64,000 nucleotides of DNA from DATKFM01 sp963851215 (GTDB taxonomy: Bacteria > Pseudomonadota > Alphaproteobacteria > Dongiales > Dongiaceae): positions 248,001 through 312,000 of the forward strand of contig CAWKOG010000016.1 of assembly GCA_963851215.1 (NCBI GenBank), written 5' to 3'. The position numbers and the translations under genes were made by a program. The notes under the pieces are model-generated. The model was not told where the DNA came from, did not search any database, and saw only the letters and a program-made list of their open reading frames with translations. This document shows, piece by piece, positions 18,841-26,234 of this stretch; the stretch's first letter is position 1; the number at the start of each line of letters is the position of its first letter.

Positions 18841-21039
18841 TCACCAGGTAAGGGAATAACTGACCATCGCTTTGAAATCGCGCCCCGGCTCCGTGGAGTC
18901 GGTGAAGACGCGGTCGTAGTTCTCGTCGAACAGGTTATCGATTCCGAGATCGAGGCGGAGGCCGTTCAGGATGCGATCTCCGGGAGTCCAGCTGAAATAG
19001 ATGTCGTTGACGATGTAGGCGTCGCGCTCTTCGCTGGGATCGTCGACTTCATCGAACTTTGTCGCCGCGGTGACCCGCCAGCCGACCAGGGAGTCGATCT
19101 CCGGCACCTTCACGGCGAAATTCGTCGTCAGCTGCGGCGGCGTCAGGATGCCCAGGTGATCGCCGGTGTCGTCGTTCTCGCCATGGATCTCCGAATAGCC
19201 GAGGCTGAAGATCAGGCGGTCATTCTCGTAATACCCTTCCACCTCCGCACCCCAGAGCACGGCATGGGGCACGTTGGTCGATGTGGTCGTGCCGTCGCAA
19301 TCGCCGGGGATGAAGGGATTGCAATCGACGAAGGGCGATGGCTGGTTGACGGCGAGATCGACGAAATCCTTGCCGTCGATGAAGAAGTACGAACCCTTCA
19401 AGCGGAACTGGTCGTTGTCGGCGAGCACGTCCTCGAAATTGACGCCGGCGCCGAACTCCAGGGTACGGGTTCGCTGCGGCTTCAGGTCCGGGTTCGGAAC
19501 GAAGCGGTTGACGATCCCCGGGCCGATGGGAATGCGGAAATGCACGCCCGTGAGATAGAGTTCGTCGAATGTCGGGGCGCGGAAGGCCTCGCCATAGCTG
19601 CCGAAAACCATCAGCCAGTCGTTCGGCAGATAGCTGAGGCCCAGGCGCGGCGATACCGCGGAGTCGCTGTTCCCGTCGTCGATCTCGCTGTCGGTGGCAT
19701 AGGTATCGACCCGGATGCCCGGGATGATCAGCAGGTCGCCGCCGATCACGCCGCCCGGTTCGGCAATCGCAATCTCCGCCTGGGCGAAGATGCCGCCGAA
19801 CTTGGACTCCGCGTCGGGCACGCCGTCGCGGTTGCCGGCGGCTGACTCGCCATCCTGCAGGTCGCGGTAGGCCTCGACGCCATAGGTGAAGGTGATGTTC
19901 GTATCGTCGGACACCGCCATGCGCGAGCGGTTATCGGCACGGAAGCCGATCGTATCGACATCGCGCTTCAACAGTTCGCCCGTTGGACCGCCGCCCAGCG
20001 CATCGAGACGGAGCTCGTCGGCCTGGAAGCGCGTGTAGTAGGTCGTGACATCGAGATCGACCAGGTTATTGCCGGGATCGCTGTATTCGTAGGCAAGGCG
20101 CCAGGTATCGCTGACGATGTCCTTCTCGACGCTGTCAGTGCCGCCCACGCCCTGGCCATTGTTCGGCTCCTCGGCGGTGTTGTCGAAACGCAAGTAAGAG
20201 GCTTCAAGGCGGTGGAAATCGGCGAACTGATAGTCGACCTTGCCGAGCGCGCCGATGATGTCGTCGTCGCTATTCTCCAAGGTCGTGCCGTCGCCGAGAT
20301 GGATGTCGCCGGAGTCGCGCTTGGTGACGCTGCCGAGGATACCCAGCCCATCGACCGGCTGTGCATAGGCGGTGGCCCCGCCATAGAACTCCTCATTGGC
20401 GGAATGCAGGCCAGTGAAGAAGGTCACGCCGGCGGTATCGCCTTCATCGAGATAGTCGTCGGCCCGCGCGGTGCGGAAGGAGATCACGCCGCCCGTGCCG
20501 CCGCTGCCGTAGAGGGAGGAGGCGGAGCCGCGCAATACCTCGGCGCCCACCAGCAGACTGGGATCGACGAAGAACCTGCCGTCATGGCCCGAGTTGAAAT
20601 TTTGCCGCGCGCCGTCAATCATGACGACCACATCGGGCCCCGAGAAGCCGCGGATACTCGGGATTTCGCCGGTGCGGCGCGGGCCGCCGACAAATTCCAC
20701 ACCCGGCACCTGGCGCAGCACATCGTCCGGCGTCGAGGGCTGTAGCGTGCGCATCTCTTCCTCGCCCACGACCGTCACCATGCCGGGGTAGTCAAAGACC
20801 TCGATCGGATTGCGCGTTGCCGTGACCGAAATCGGGCTGAGTTTTCGCGCCGTCATGTCACCAGGCTCTTCGTCCGGTCCGGCGCCTGTTGCTTCGTCAG
20901 TCGAGCTTGCGTCGCCTTCGGTTTGCTGGGCCGCGGCGCCCCCGTCGGCCGCCGGGTCATCCTGCGCTCCAGCCGGCATCGTCCAGAAGCATGCGGCTGC
21001 CAGCAGCGTCATTCGTATCTGTACTCTGAGCCAAGCCAT
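18841..21039 (-). CDS. hmuR: TonB-dependent heme receptor HmuR
   Basis: Outer-membrane receptor of 732 residues. A signal peptide ends near PAGAQ, followed by an acidic linker and a TonB-box-like SPISVTATR (about 68-76). The plug carries MVTVVGEEEMRTLQPSTPDDVLRQVPGVEF and IRGFSGPDVVVMIDGARQNF. The barrel has the heme-receptor FRAP motif in GEAFRAPTFDELY and the NPDL motif in FVPNPDLKPQRTRTLEFG, and ends in an aromatic Trp (YSLTW). FRAP/NPDL plus the hmuSTUV neighbours identify a heme rather than siderophore receptor. The frame is intact. Confidence 0.94.
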   Translation of the reverse strand: MAWLRVQIRMTLLAAACFWTMPAGAQDDPAADGGAAAQQTEGDASSTDEATGAGPDEEPGDMTARKLSPISVTATRNPIEVFDYPGMVTVVGEEEMRTLQPSTPDDVLRQVPGVEFVGGPRRTGEIPSIRGFSGPDVVVMIDGARQNFNSGHDGRFFVDPSLLVGAEVLRGSASSLYGSGGTGGVISFRTARADDYLDEGDTAGVTFFTGLHSANEEFYGGATAYAQPVDGLGILGSVTKRDSGDIHLGDGTTLENSDDDIIGALGKVDYQFADFHRLEASYLRFDNTAEEPNNGQGVGGTDSVEKDIVSDTWRLAYEYSDPGNNLVDLDVTTYYTRFQADELRLDALGGGPTGELLKRDVDTIGFRADNRSRMAVSDDTNITFTYGVEAYRDLQDGESAAGNRDGVPDAESKFGGIFAQAEIAIAEPGGVIGGDLLIIPGIRVDTYATDSEIDDGNSDSAVSPRLGLSYLPNDWLMVFGSYGEAFRAPTFDELYLTGVHFRIPIGPGIVNRFVPNPDLKPQRTRTLEFGAGVNFEDVLADNDQFRLKGSYFFIDGKDFVDLAVNQPSPFVDCNPFIPGDCDGTTTSTNVPHAVLWGAEVEGYYENDRLIFSLGYSEIHGENDDTGDHLGILTPPQLTTNFAVKVPEIDSLVGWRVTAATKFDEVDDPSEERDAYIVNDIYFSWTPGDRILNGLRLDLGIDNLFDENYDRVFTDSTEPGRDFKAMVSYSLTW

Positions 21040-21110
21040 GATTTTCCAACCCCCATAGATGAGTTGGTCCTGGCTGGCTGCCGGGCGCGCGGATACGCAT
21101 GGTTGCTGGC

Positions 21111-21148
21111 TTAGACCGTTTTCAAGATTCTTGTTTCAGACCGTTTCA
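21111..21148. repeat. paired AGACCGTTT repeat and palindrome before hmuR
   Basis: Two direct copies of AGACCGTTTxCA flank the palindrome CAAGATTCTTG (21123-21133) in the 145 bases between hemP and hmuR. This may be an iron-responsive site (Irr or Fur type) or part of a hemP/hmuR processing element. It matches no consensus closely. Confidence 0.3.
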
Positions 21149-21184
21149 CCGGCCATGCCGGCCGCGTTGCCGCGGCGCAGAATT

Positions 21185-21406
21185 CTATTTGTTCAGGATC
21201 ATGCCACCCTTGCTGGTGATCTTCAGGCGATAGCGATGATGGTCGTGCTGGATCACCACCTCGCGCGCGCCGGCAAAGAGTTCGGCGCTGCTGACATAAC
21301 GGACATCGCCTTCCGTCTGTGGCGCGGAAGCCTGCGCGCGATCCCCGCGCACTATCGCGCCCAATGAGCCGCGATCGCTCTTAGAGCCGTCTCCTGGCGA
21401 CGACAT
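21185..21406 (-). CDS. hemP: hemin uptake protein HemP
   Basis: Small protein of 73 residues from the ATG at 21406, preceded by GGGGAGCAGGAG. The C-terminal half YVSSAELFAGAREVVIQHDHHRYRLKITSKGGMILNK carries the HemP/HmuP signature: an SxELFxGxREVxIxHxxxxYxLRxTxxGKLIL-like pattern. In several proteobacteria HemP/HmuP is needed for heme utilisation and activates the receptor gene. The N-terminal part is a low-complexity Ser/Gly/Asp stretch. A longer frame to 21484 lacks support. It is the first gene of the locus, under the promoter at 21488-21532. Confidence 0.88.
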   Translation of the reverse strand: MSSPGDGSKSDRGSLGAIVRGDRAQASAPQTEGDVRYVSSAELFAGAREVVIQHDHHRYRLKITSKGGMILNK

Positions 21407-21487
21407 CGCTCCTGCTCCCCATGACTTGGCCTGCGTCCACGCGGACATCCCGCGGCACAGGGCCGGCCAAACCCTGCTGATCATTGA

Positions 21488-21532
21488 AGTTTAGCCGCCG
21501 CAGGGTTGAATTGCAACTGCAAATCATTCGCA
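21488..21532 (-). promoter_or_regulatory. hemP promoter with Fur-like box
   Basis: On the minus strand a TTGCAA -35 (21511-21516) and TAAACT -10 (21488-21493) are separated by 17 bases. Directly upstream is TGCGAATGATTTGCA (21518-21532), a 7-1-7 inverted repeat with one mismatch that resembles alphaproteobacterial Fur boxes (TGxxAATxATTxxCA). The box abuts the -35, consistent with repression by Fur plus iron. The hemP start is about 80 bases downstream of the -10. Confidence 0.55.
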
Positions 21533-21540
21533 TAATGTGC

Positions 21541-21836
21541 AGATCATGGCCATCGGGCCTTACGGCCGGCCGCACCGTTCGCCGATCCAAGGCGCGTCCC
21601 GCGGCGCCTCTTTGTTTGTCCACGGCGGAAAAAAGCGGAGCAACCCAGCGTACTTGCAAGCGCTTCCGCGCTGGTCGTGGCGGCGGCCCTTTGCGCCTGT
21701 TCGACCGCACCGATGAACGAGCTGGTCAAGAAGCTGGCTGACGCCAGCGACAGAGAGCGTATCTCCGAGGGTGGCTACCGGTTCCTGGCGCTGTCCGACA
21801 ACGGAACCACGCGTCGGTTAGCAGGGAGAAAGTGGA
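21541..21836 (+). other. non-coding stretch with a possible lipoprotein gene remnant
   Basis: No intact gene is seen. On the plus strand, 21650-21835 reads SVLASASALVVAAALCACSTAP then MNELVKKLADASDRERISEGGYRFLALSDN, which looks like a lipoprotein signal with lipobox LCAC and a short mature part, but no convincing start or ribosome site lies in frame and the frame runs into the convergent mscS end. It could be a decayed gene or a further frameshift victim. Confidence 0.3.
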
Positions 21837-22652
21837 TCACGCGACCCGCTGCGCGATATGTGCTTCGGGGACCGGATAGGCGTTGTCCGCGAAGGTGCTG
21901 CGGATGACTTTGTTCGTATCGAAATAGACCTGCCAGTAATGCGCATTGTTGCAGTGGGGCCGCACGGCAAGAACCGGTCCGCGTTCGTTGAAAGTGAGAA
22001 TCTCCACCTCCGGCGCCGGCGTCGTCAGCACGTTGGGAATGTCCGCCAGCGCAGCTTTGAGCCGTGAAATAGCCGCAAGCGGATCCACGGAATGGGCGAG
22101 TTGCGCGGCGAGCTCCACGCGCCGGTGCGGGTTGGCGGAGTAGTTCTTGACGTTGTCGGCGAAGATCTTGCCATTGCCGACGATCGTCAGAACGTTATCC
22201 GGCGTATTGATCGTCGTCACGAACAGGCCGATTTCTTCCACTGTTCCCTCGACGCCACCCGCCAGGATGTAGTCGCCGACCTTGAACGGCCGGAACATGA
22301 GCAGGAACGCGCCGGCCGCGAAGTTGGATAACAGGCCCGCCCAGGCGGCGCCGATGGCGATGCCGGCGGCGGCGATGAAGGCGGCAAAGCTCGTCGTCTC
22401 CAGGCCGAAATAGCCGAGAATGGCGACGACCAGGATGATATTCAGAGCGATCGTCAGGAACGACAAGAGATAGCGGATCAATGTCGGTTCGACATGCTGC
22501 CGGGTCAGGCCCGCCGATAGCAGCCGCATCGCCAAGCCGATGAGCCAGCGGCCGACCACCCAGACAATAATCGCGCCGGCGAGCTTCAGTGTGATCGCGA
22601 CAAGGATGCTCATCCAGTAGCTGGAATCGATATCGCTCATCATGCCGGACAT
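21837..22652 (-). CDS. mscS: small-conductance mechanosensitive channel, MscS family
   Basis: 271-residue MscS-type channel. Three N-terminal membrane helices are followed by the pore helix (AAFIAAAGIAIGAAWAGLLSNFAAGAFLLMFRPF, about 88-121), with the Gly/Ala packing pattern of MscS TM3, and then the beta domain (KVGDYILAGGVEGTVEEIGLFVTTINTPDN). The length is that of a minimal MscS. The ATG at 22652 has GGGAGCAGGGC upstream. It releases solutes on hypo-osmotic shock. The gene begins 24 bases after the DUF2950 stop, so co-transcription is possible. Confidence 0.93.
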   Translation of the reverse strand: MSGMMSDIDSSYWMSILVAITLKLAGAIIVWVVGRWLIGLAMRLLSAGLTRQHVEPTLIRYLLSFLTIALNIILVVAILGYFGLETTSFAAFIAAAGIAIGAAWAGLLSNFAAGAFLLMFRPFKVGDYILAGGVEGTVEEIGLFVTTINTPDNVLTIVGNGKIFADNVKNYSANPHRRVELAAQLAHSVDPLAAISRLKAALADIPNVLTTPAPEVEILTFNERGPVLAVRPHCNNAHYWQVYFDTNKVIRSTFADNAYPVPEAHIAQRVA

Positions 22653-22676
22653 GCCCTGCTCCCACGCTGCGGCGTT

Positions 22677-23645
22677 TTATTCCTCGTCCTTCACCACGGT
22701 CCAACTGCCATCGGGATTGTAGTCCTGGATTCCAGCGGCGATCAGCGCCGTGTCCTCGCCCAGATCTTTTTCATACAGCTTGCCCTGATGGCTGATCATG
22801 AGCGTCATGACGCCGGACTCCGCGTACTCCGCGGGGACGGCAATGGCGGCAAAGCCCGCGATCATGTTGCCATTGATGACATAGTCGTAACGGCCCCCCG
22901 GCGGATTGTCGCCTTGGCGCGTGATGATCCGGTAGTAGTAGCCCATATAGGGCTCTCCCTTCGTGCGATCCTGGACGTAGTCAGGCAGCTCGGCGATAAA
23001 TGGCCCGAAGGGACTCACGTCTTCGTCGGCGCTCGCCACCTGCCAGTACAGACCATCCTTCTTTCCTTCGGTGCTGATGACCTTCTGCGCATATTCCAGG
23101 ACTTCGTCGCCGTCGCGGTCCGCGCTGGCATACTGCGTCTGTGCCTCGACGAAGGCCCGCAATGTCTCGATGGTCGCCAGCTCATTCTGGCCGATAAGCC
23201 GGGCAAGCATTTCGTCGATGCCGGCCGCCGTATCGAACGCCCAGCCGGCGTCGGTCTTTACGATCGGAATCGGCATCGGCCAGGCATTCTTGCCGATGAC
23301 CATCACGCGGGTATTGTCGTCATCGGCACGCAATTGCATGACTTCCTTGGCACCGGCAACGATGCGCTTGTAGCTGTCGCGCTCGCGGGATTCCTCATCG
23401 GTGAAAAGCTCGTCGGAATACTTGTCGCCGAGGACGGCAAGAATGGCGTCGCGATCGGCCTTCGCCAGCGCATCCAGAATCGCCTGGGCTGCCGCTTCCG
23501 CCGAATCGTAGACCGCGGGATCCTTTGCCAATCCCGGGCGGCCGGGCAGCAGGATGGCGGCGATCGCTGCAACAAGCATGACCGCCATCGATCGCCTGAT
23601 GAGCCGGACTAACATGCTCTCCGCTGAACTTACCAGGATTGCCAT
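22677..23645 (-). CDS. DUF2950 secreted protein
   Basis: 322-residue exported protein with a signal-anchor (MLVRLIRRSMAVMLVAAIAAILLPGRPGLA). The mature domain fits DUF2950: VYDSAEAAAQAILDALAKADRDAILAVLGDKYSDEL, LYWQVASADEDVSPFGPFIAE, YMGYYYRIITRQGDNPPGGRYDYVINGNMIAGFAAIAVPAEYAESGVMTLMISHQGKLYEKDLGE. The function is unknown; the family is regularly encoded next to DUF3300, as here. ATG 23645 has an AGGTGG site; ATG 23615 is a less likely alternative. Confidence 0.88.
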   Translation of the reverse strand: MAILVSSAESMLVRLIRRSMAVMLVAAIAAILLPGRPGLAKDPAVYDSAEAAAQAILDALAKADRDAILAVLGDKYSDELFTDEESRERDSYKRIVAGAKEVMQLRADDDNTRVMVIGKNAWPMPIPIVKTDAGWAFDTAAGIDEMLARLIGQNELATIETLRAFVEAQTQYASADRDGDEVLEYAQKVISTEGKKDGLYWQVASADEDVSPFGPFIAELPDYVQDRTKGEPYMGYYYRIITRQGDNPPGGRYDYVINGNMIAGFAAIAVPAEYAESGVMTLMISHQGKLYEKDLGEDTALIAAGIQDYNPDGSWTVVKDEE

Positions 23646-23705
23646 TTTGCCACCTATTTATCTTGCGGGCCGCGCACCCAAGAAACTGACCAAGTTATCT
23701 TTCGG

Positions 23706-25001
23706 CTATCTGCGCTTCTTCGGCAGGCCCTGCCCGCCCATGCTTTTCTGGCCACGGCTCTTCTGCGCATTGGCCTTCTTGCCGCTGGACTGGCCGCCAA
23801 AGGCGCCGCCGCCTTGCTTCTTCTTCTGCATCTTCTGTTGCTGGTTGCCGCCGCCCTGGCGCTTGCGCGTGTCGCCCGAACTGCGGTTCAAGCTGTCATT
23901 GCCGCGCTTGCTGTCCTTGGCGGTCTTGCGGTTGCCTTGCGGATTGCCGAGACCGGCCTTGTTGCCCTTGTTCTTGTTCTGCCCGCCGATCTGTTGCTGC
24001 TTGCCGCCTTGATTCTTCCGGTCGCGGGCTTGCCCCTGCTTGCTCCTGTCCGCGGTACCTTTCCCCAGCGGCTGGGCAGCGACGTCTTTGCGCTTCTTGG
24101 CGGTCGTATCGCGCTTCGCGCGCTCCTCCTTCGGGTTCCATTTGACCTTGTCGCCGCCCTCGCCCCGGACCCGGTCGCCATTGAACCTGTCGGTATCGAT
24201 GTCGTTGCCGATATTGATGTTGTCGCCACCACCGACATTGATGTTATCGCCGCCGACATTGATGTCGATATCGTCGCCGCCCCAATCGAAAGCGAACGCG
24301 AATGCGGCGCCGGTAATCGCGCCGGCGAAGAAGGTCGCGCCCGGCGCGTAGTAGGGCGGATAGGGATTGTAATAGGCCGGAGGCGGATAGGTTGCGTAGG
24401 ACTGCTCGACGACGACCACCGGATCGTACTGCGGCACATAGATGACCTCGGGGTCGGCGGACTGAACGACCACGGTATCCGCTGTCTGCGTCACCGTCTG
24501 CTTGTCATCGGATTTCAGGTAGCCCGCGGCGGTGGCCTCCGCCCGAGCTTCCTGAATCGCATCCATGACGTCGGCCTGCTGGTCGAGAACGGCATTGCCG
24601 AGGCTTTCCGTCCAATCGAGGTCGGCGTTCATGAGATCGATGACGTCGGGATAATTGATCAGCGCCAGTATCGACGGATCCCAGTCCGGATTGGGCTGGA
24701 GCGATGCATCGGAGGCCTGCTTCTCCAGGAAACGCTGCGCCTGGACGATCTGGATGCCGGTGGTGCTGGCGGGAAGCACCACAGCCAGGACCTCATCCGG
24801 ATAGAAGGCAACCGGGGCGACGATGACGCGCAACTCGTCGGCGGAGAGCAGGCCGTCATCGGCCTCGAGCGCGGCTTCCTCCGTTTCAGCCTCTTGAGCT
24901 ACAACCGCGGCCGCCGAGTAGAAGATTGCCAGCCCGATGCTCGCGGCAAGGGGCCGCATGTACCGGCCCAATTCCGGAATCAGTCCAATCAAGCTGATCA
25001 T
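23706..25001 (-). CDS. DUF3300 secreted protein with Lys/Gln/Gly-rich tail
   Basis: Exported protein of about 431 residues. The signal peptide is MRPLAASIGLAIFYSAAAVVAQ. The DUF3300 domain (about 45-220) has LSADELRVIVAPVAFYPDEVLAVVLPASTTGIQIVQAQRFLEK and VVQSADPEVIYVPQYDPVVVV. Next comes a Tyr/Pro patch (YPPPAYYNPYPPYYAPGATFFAG), a hydrophobic Gly/Ala segment, then an Asp/Asn/Gly repeat (DIDINVGGDNINVGGGDNINIGND) and a basic low-complexity tail rich in Lys, Gln and Gly. The tail may bind polyanions such as peptidoglycan or LPS (inference). Start 25001 was chosen; the ATG at 24959 would remove 14 residues before the signal. Confidence 0.85.
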   Translation of the reverse strand: MISLIGLIPELGRYMRPLAASIGLAIFYSAAAVVAQEAETEEAALEADDGLLSADELRVIVAPVAFYPDEVLAVVLPASTTGIQIVQAQRFLEKQASDASLQPNPDWDPSILALINYPDVIDLMNADLDWTESLGNAVLDQQADVMDAIQEARAEATAAGYLKSDDKQTVTQTADTVVVQSADPEVIYVPQYDPVVVVEQSYATYPPPAYYNPYPPYYAPGATFFAGAITGAAFAFAFDWGGDDIDINVGGDNINVGGGDNINIGNDIDTDRFNGDRVRGEGGDKVKWNPKEERAKRDTTAKKRKDVAAQPLGKGTADRSKQGQARDRKNQGGKQQQIGGQNKNKGNKAGLGNPQGNRKTAKDSKRGNDSLNRSSGDTRKRQGGGNQQQKMQKKKQGGGAFGGQSSGKKANAQKSRGQKSMGGQGLPKKRR

Positions 25002-25154
25002 GGTCGAACCCCGCCATTGCAGCCGGTGCTCAAGCAACCCCGGTATCCACGGCGCACACAGACGCTGCATGATTTCAAGGGAATCATGCGCCCGGCGCGC
25101 TGCCGCTTCGTCAAAATTTCGCCTGCGATGTTATTTGCTTCCGCCGGTCTCACA

Positions 25155-25172
25155 ATTGGACCTTGGTCCAAT
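25155..25172. promoter_or_regulatory. palindrome upstream of the DUF3300 gene
   Basis: ATTGGACCTTGGTCCAAT is an 8-bp inverted repeat with a 2-base centre, about 155 bases upstream of the DUF3300 start and downstream of the lipoprotein gene. Its half-site GGTCCAAT also occurs at 29605-29612 and 29708-29715 in front of the lone receiver gene, suggesting a common regulator. Confidence 0.45.
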
Positions 25173-25207
25173 GAATCCGGCCGACAGCCAATCTCAACGC
25201 ATAAAAG

Positions 25208-25708
25208 CTAGTTCGCGAAGCCGCGCGCGCCGTCCACGACGTTCCTCAGCTGCTGCTGCTGCCGTTCCTGCTCGCTGGCGGCAGCCTTGATCTGCGCATC
25301 TTCCGCCGCCTTGATCTGCTCGATCAATTGCTCCACACGGATACGCCGCTGACTGCGAGTCATCGTGCCCTGCTGAATGGCCGTGGTCATCTGCAGGTCC
25401 TCGGTAATCAACTGCTCATACCGATCGCTTACGGCAGGATGCGCCCGCCCATATCTGTGTGCCGCATCGTAAGCGCATTGCCGCCACGGCAATTCATTCG
25501 GCGCGAGTGCGGTCTCGGGCAGGCCGGCCGCATTCGGATCGTAACCGTGATTCAGCGTGCATTGCTTGAGTTCCGCAATAAGTGCGTCCCGCGCCTCGAT
25601 CACGTCGGCGGAGGATGCGCCCGTCGTCGTGGACTGGCTCTCGCAGGCCGTGACAACGAGGATCATAGCGGTTGCCAGCGCCAGGCTCCGCAGATTCTTT
25701 AATATCAT
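25208..25708 (-). CDS. small lipoprotein of unknown function
   Basis: 166-residue lipoprotein. The signal sequence MILKNLRSLALATAMILVVTAC ends in the lipobox VTAC. The mature part has a segment with one Cys pair (ELKQCTLNHGYDPNAA ... LPWRQCAYDAAHRYGRAHP), then a C-terminal helix with Gln/Glu/Arg-rich coiled-coil character (IRVEQLIEQIKAAEDAQIKAAASEQERQQQQL). The start has AAGGAGAAAG upstream. It lies 200 bases before the DUF3300 gene on the same strand and may belong to the same envelope-related group. No family is recognised. Confidence 0.8.
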   Translation of the reverse strand: MILKNLRSLALATAMILVVTACESQSTTTGASSADVIEARDALIAELKQCTLNHGYDPNAAGLPETALAPNELPWRQCAYDAAHRYGRAHPAVSDRYEQLITEDLQMTTAIQQGTMTRSQRRIRVEQLIEQIKAAEDAQIKAAASEQERQQQQLRNVVDGARGFAN

Positions 25709-26234
25709 TGACTTTCTCCTTCTCTCCGATGTGCGGTGGATGGGCGGGTCGCAAACCCAGCGAAAGAAGAAACCTGGTGTGGCGGCAAAGGCCCGCTTGG
25801 TTCGACCGCCGAGTCGGGCCTAGGCAAGCAGTGCAGTAACAGCGCGCCAACCGCCATCCATTCTCAGATCTGGCTTTCTCACCCCCTGCACACGCCCTTT
25901 CGGGCTTGTTCGCCGGATCATCTTACGTCACGCCCGACCACTCGATGGAACTCGAACGACCGCATCATGTCTAGCTACATTTGATGACGTCTCTTCCATC
26001 GACCCCGATCACTCGCAATTGGACAACGGCGCAGGTTGCATCGATTCCACTATCTTTGTGCAATGCACCAAATCGCCACGCCGCCAGTCTTGGCGCCCCA
26101 AACCCAAGGACAATTGTCCAGACCGTTCAAGACGATCACTAGGAGATATGTGTTTATACTTTCACAGGACATAGCTATGCTTTGAGTGGCTAGGGCGGAT
26201 AGCGTCCAAACACAGCCGATACAGGAAATCTGTG
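25709..26234. other. intergenic region between divergent lipoprotein and kinase genes
   Basis: No gene is supported in these 526 bases, which have visibly lower GC content than the flanks. They hold a perfect 12-bp palindrome GGACAATTGTCC at 26108-26119 and a related CAATTGGACAA at 26028-26038, both plausible operator half-sites for the two-component genes downstream. Confidence 0.45.

Noticed and set aside
18841..21039. Siderophore receptor
   Set aside because: FRAP and NPDL motifs and adjacent hmuSTUV and hemP indicate heme.
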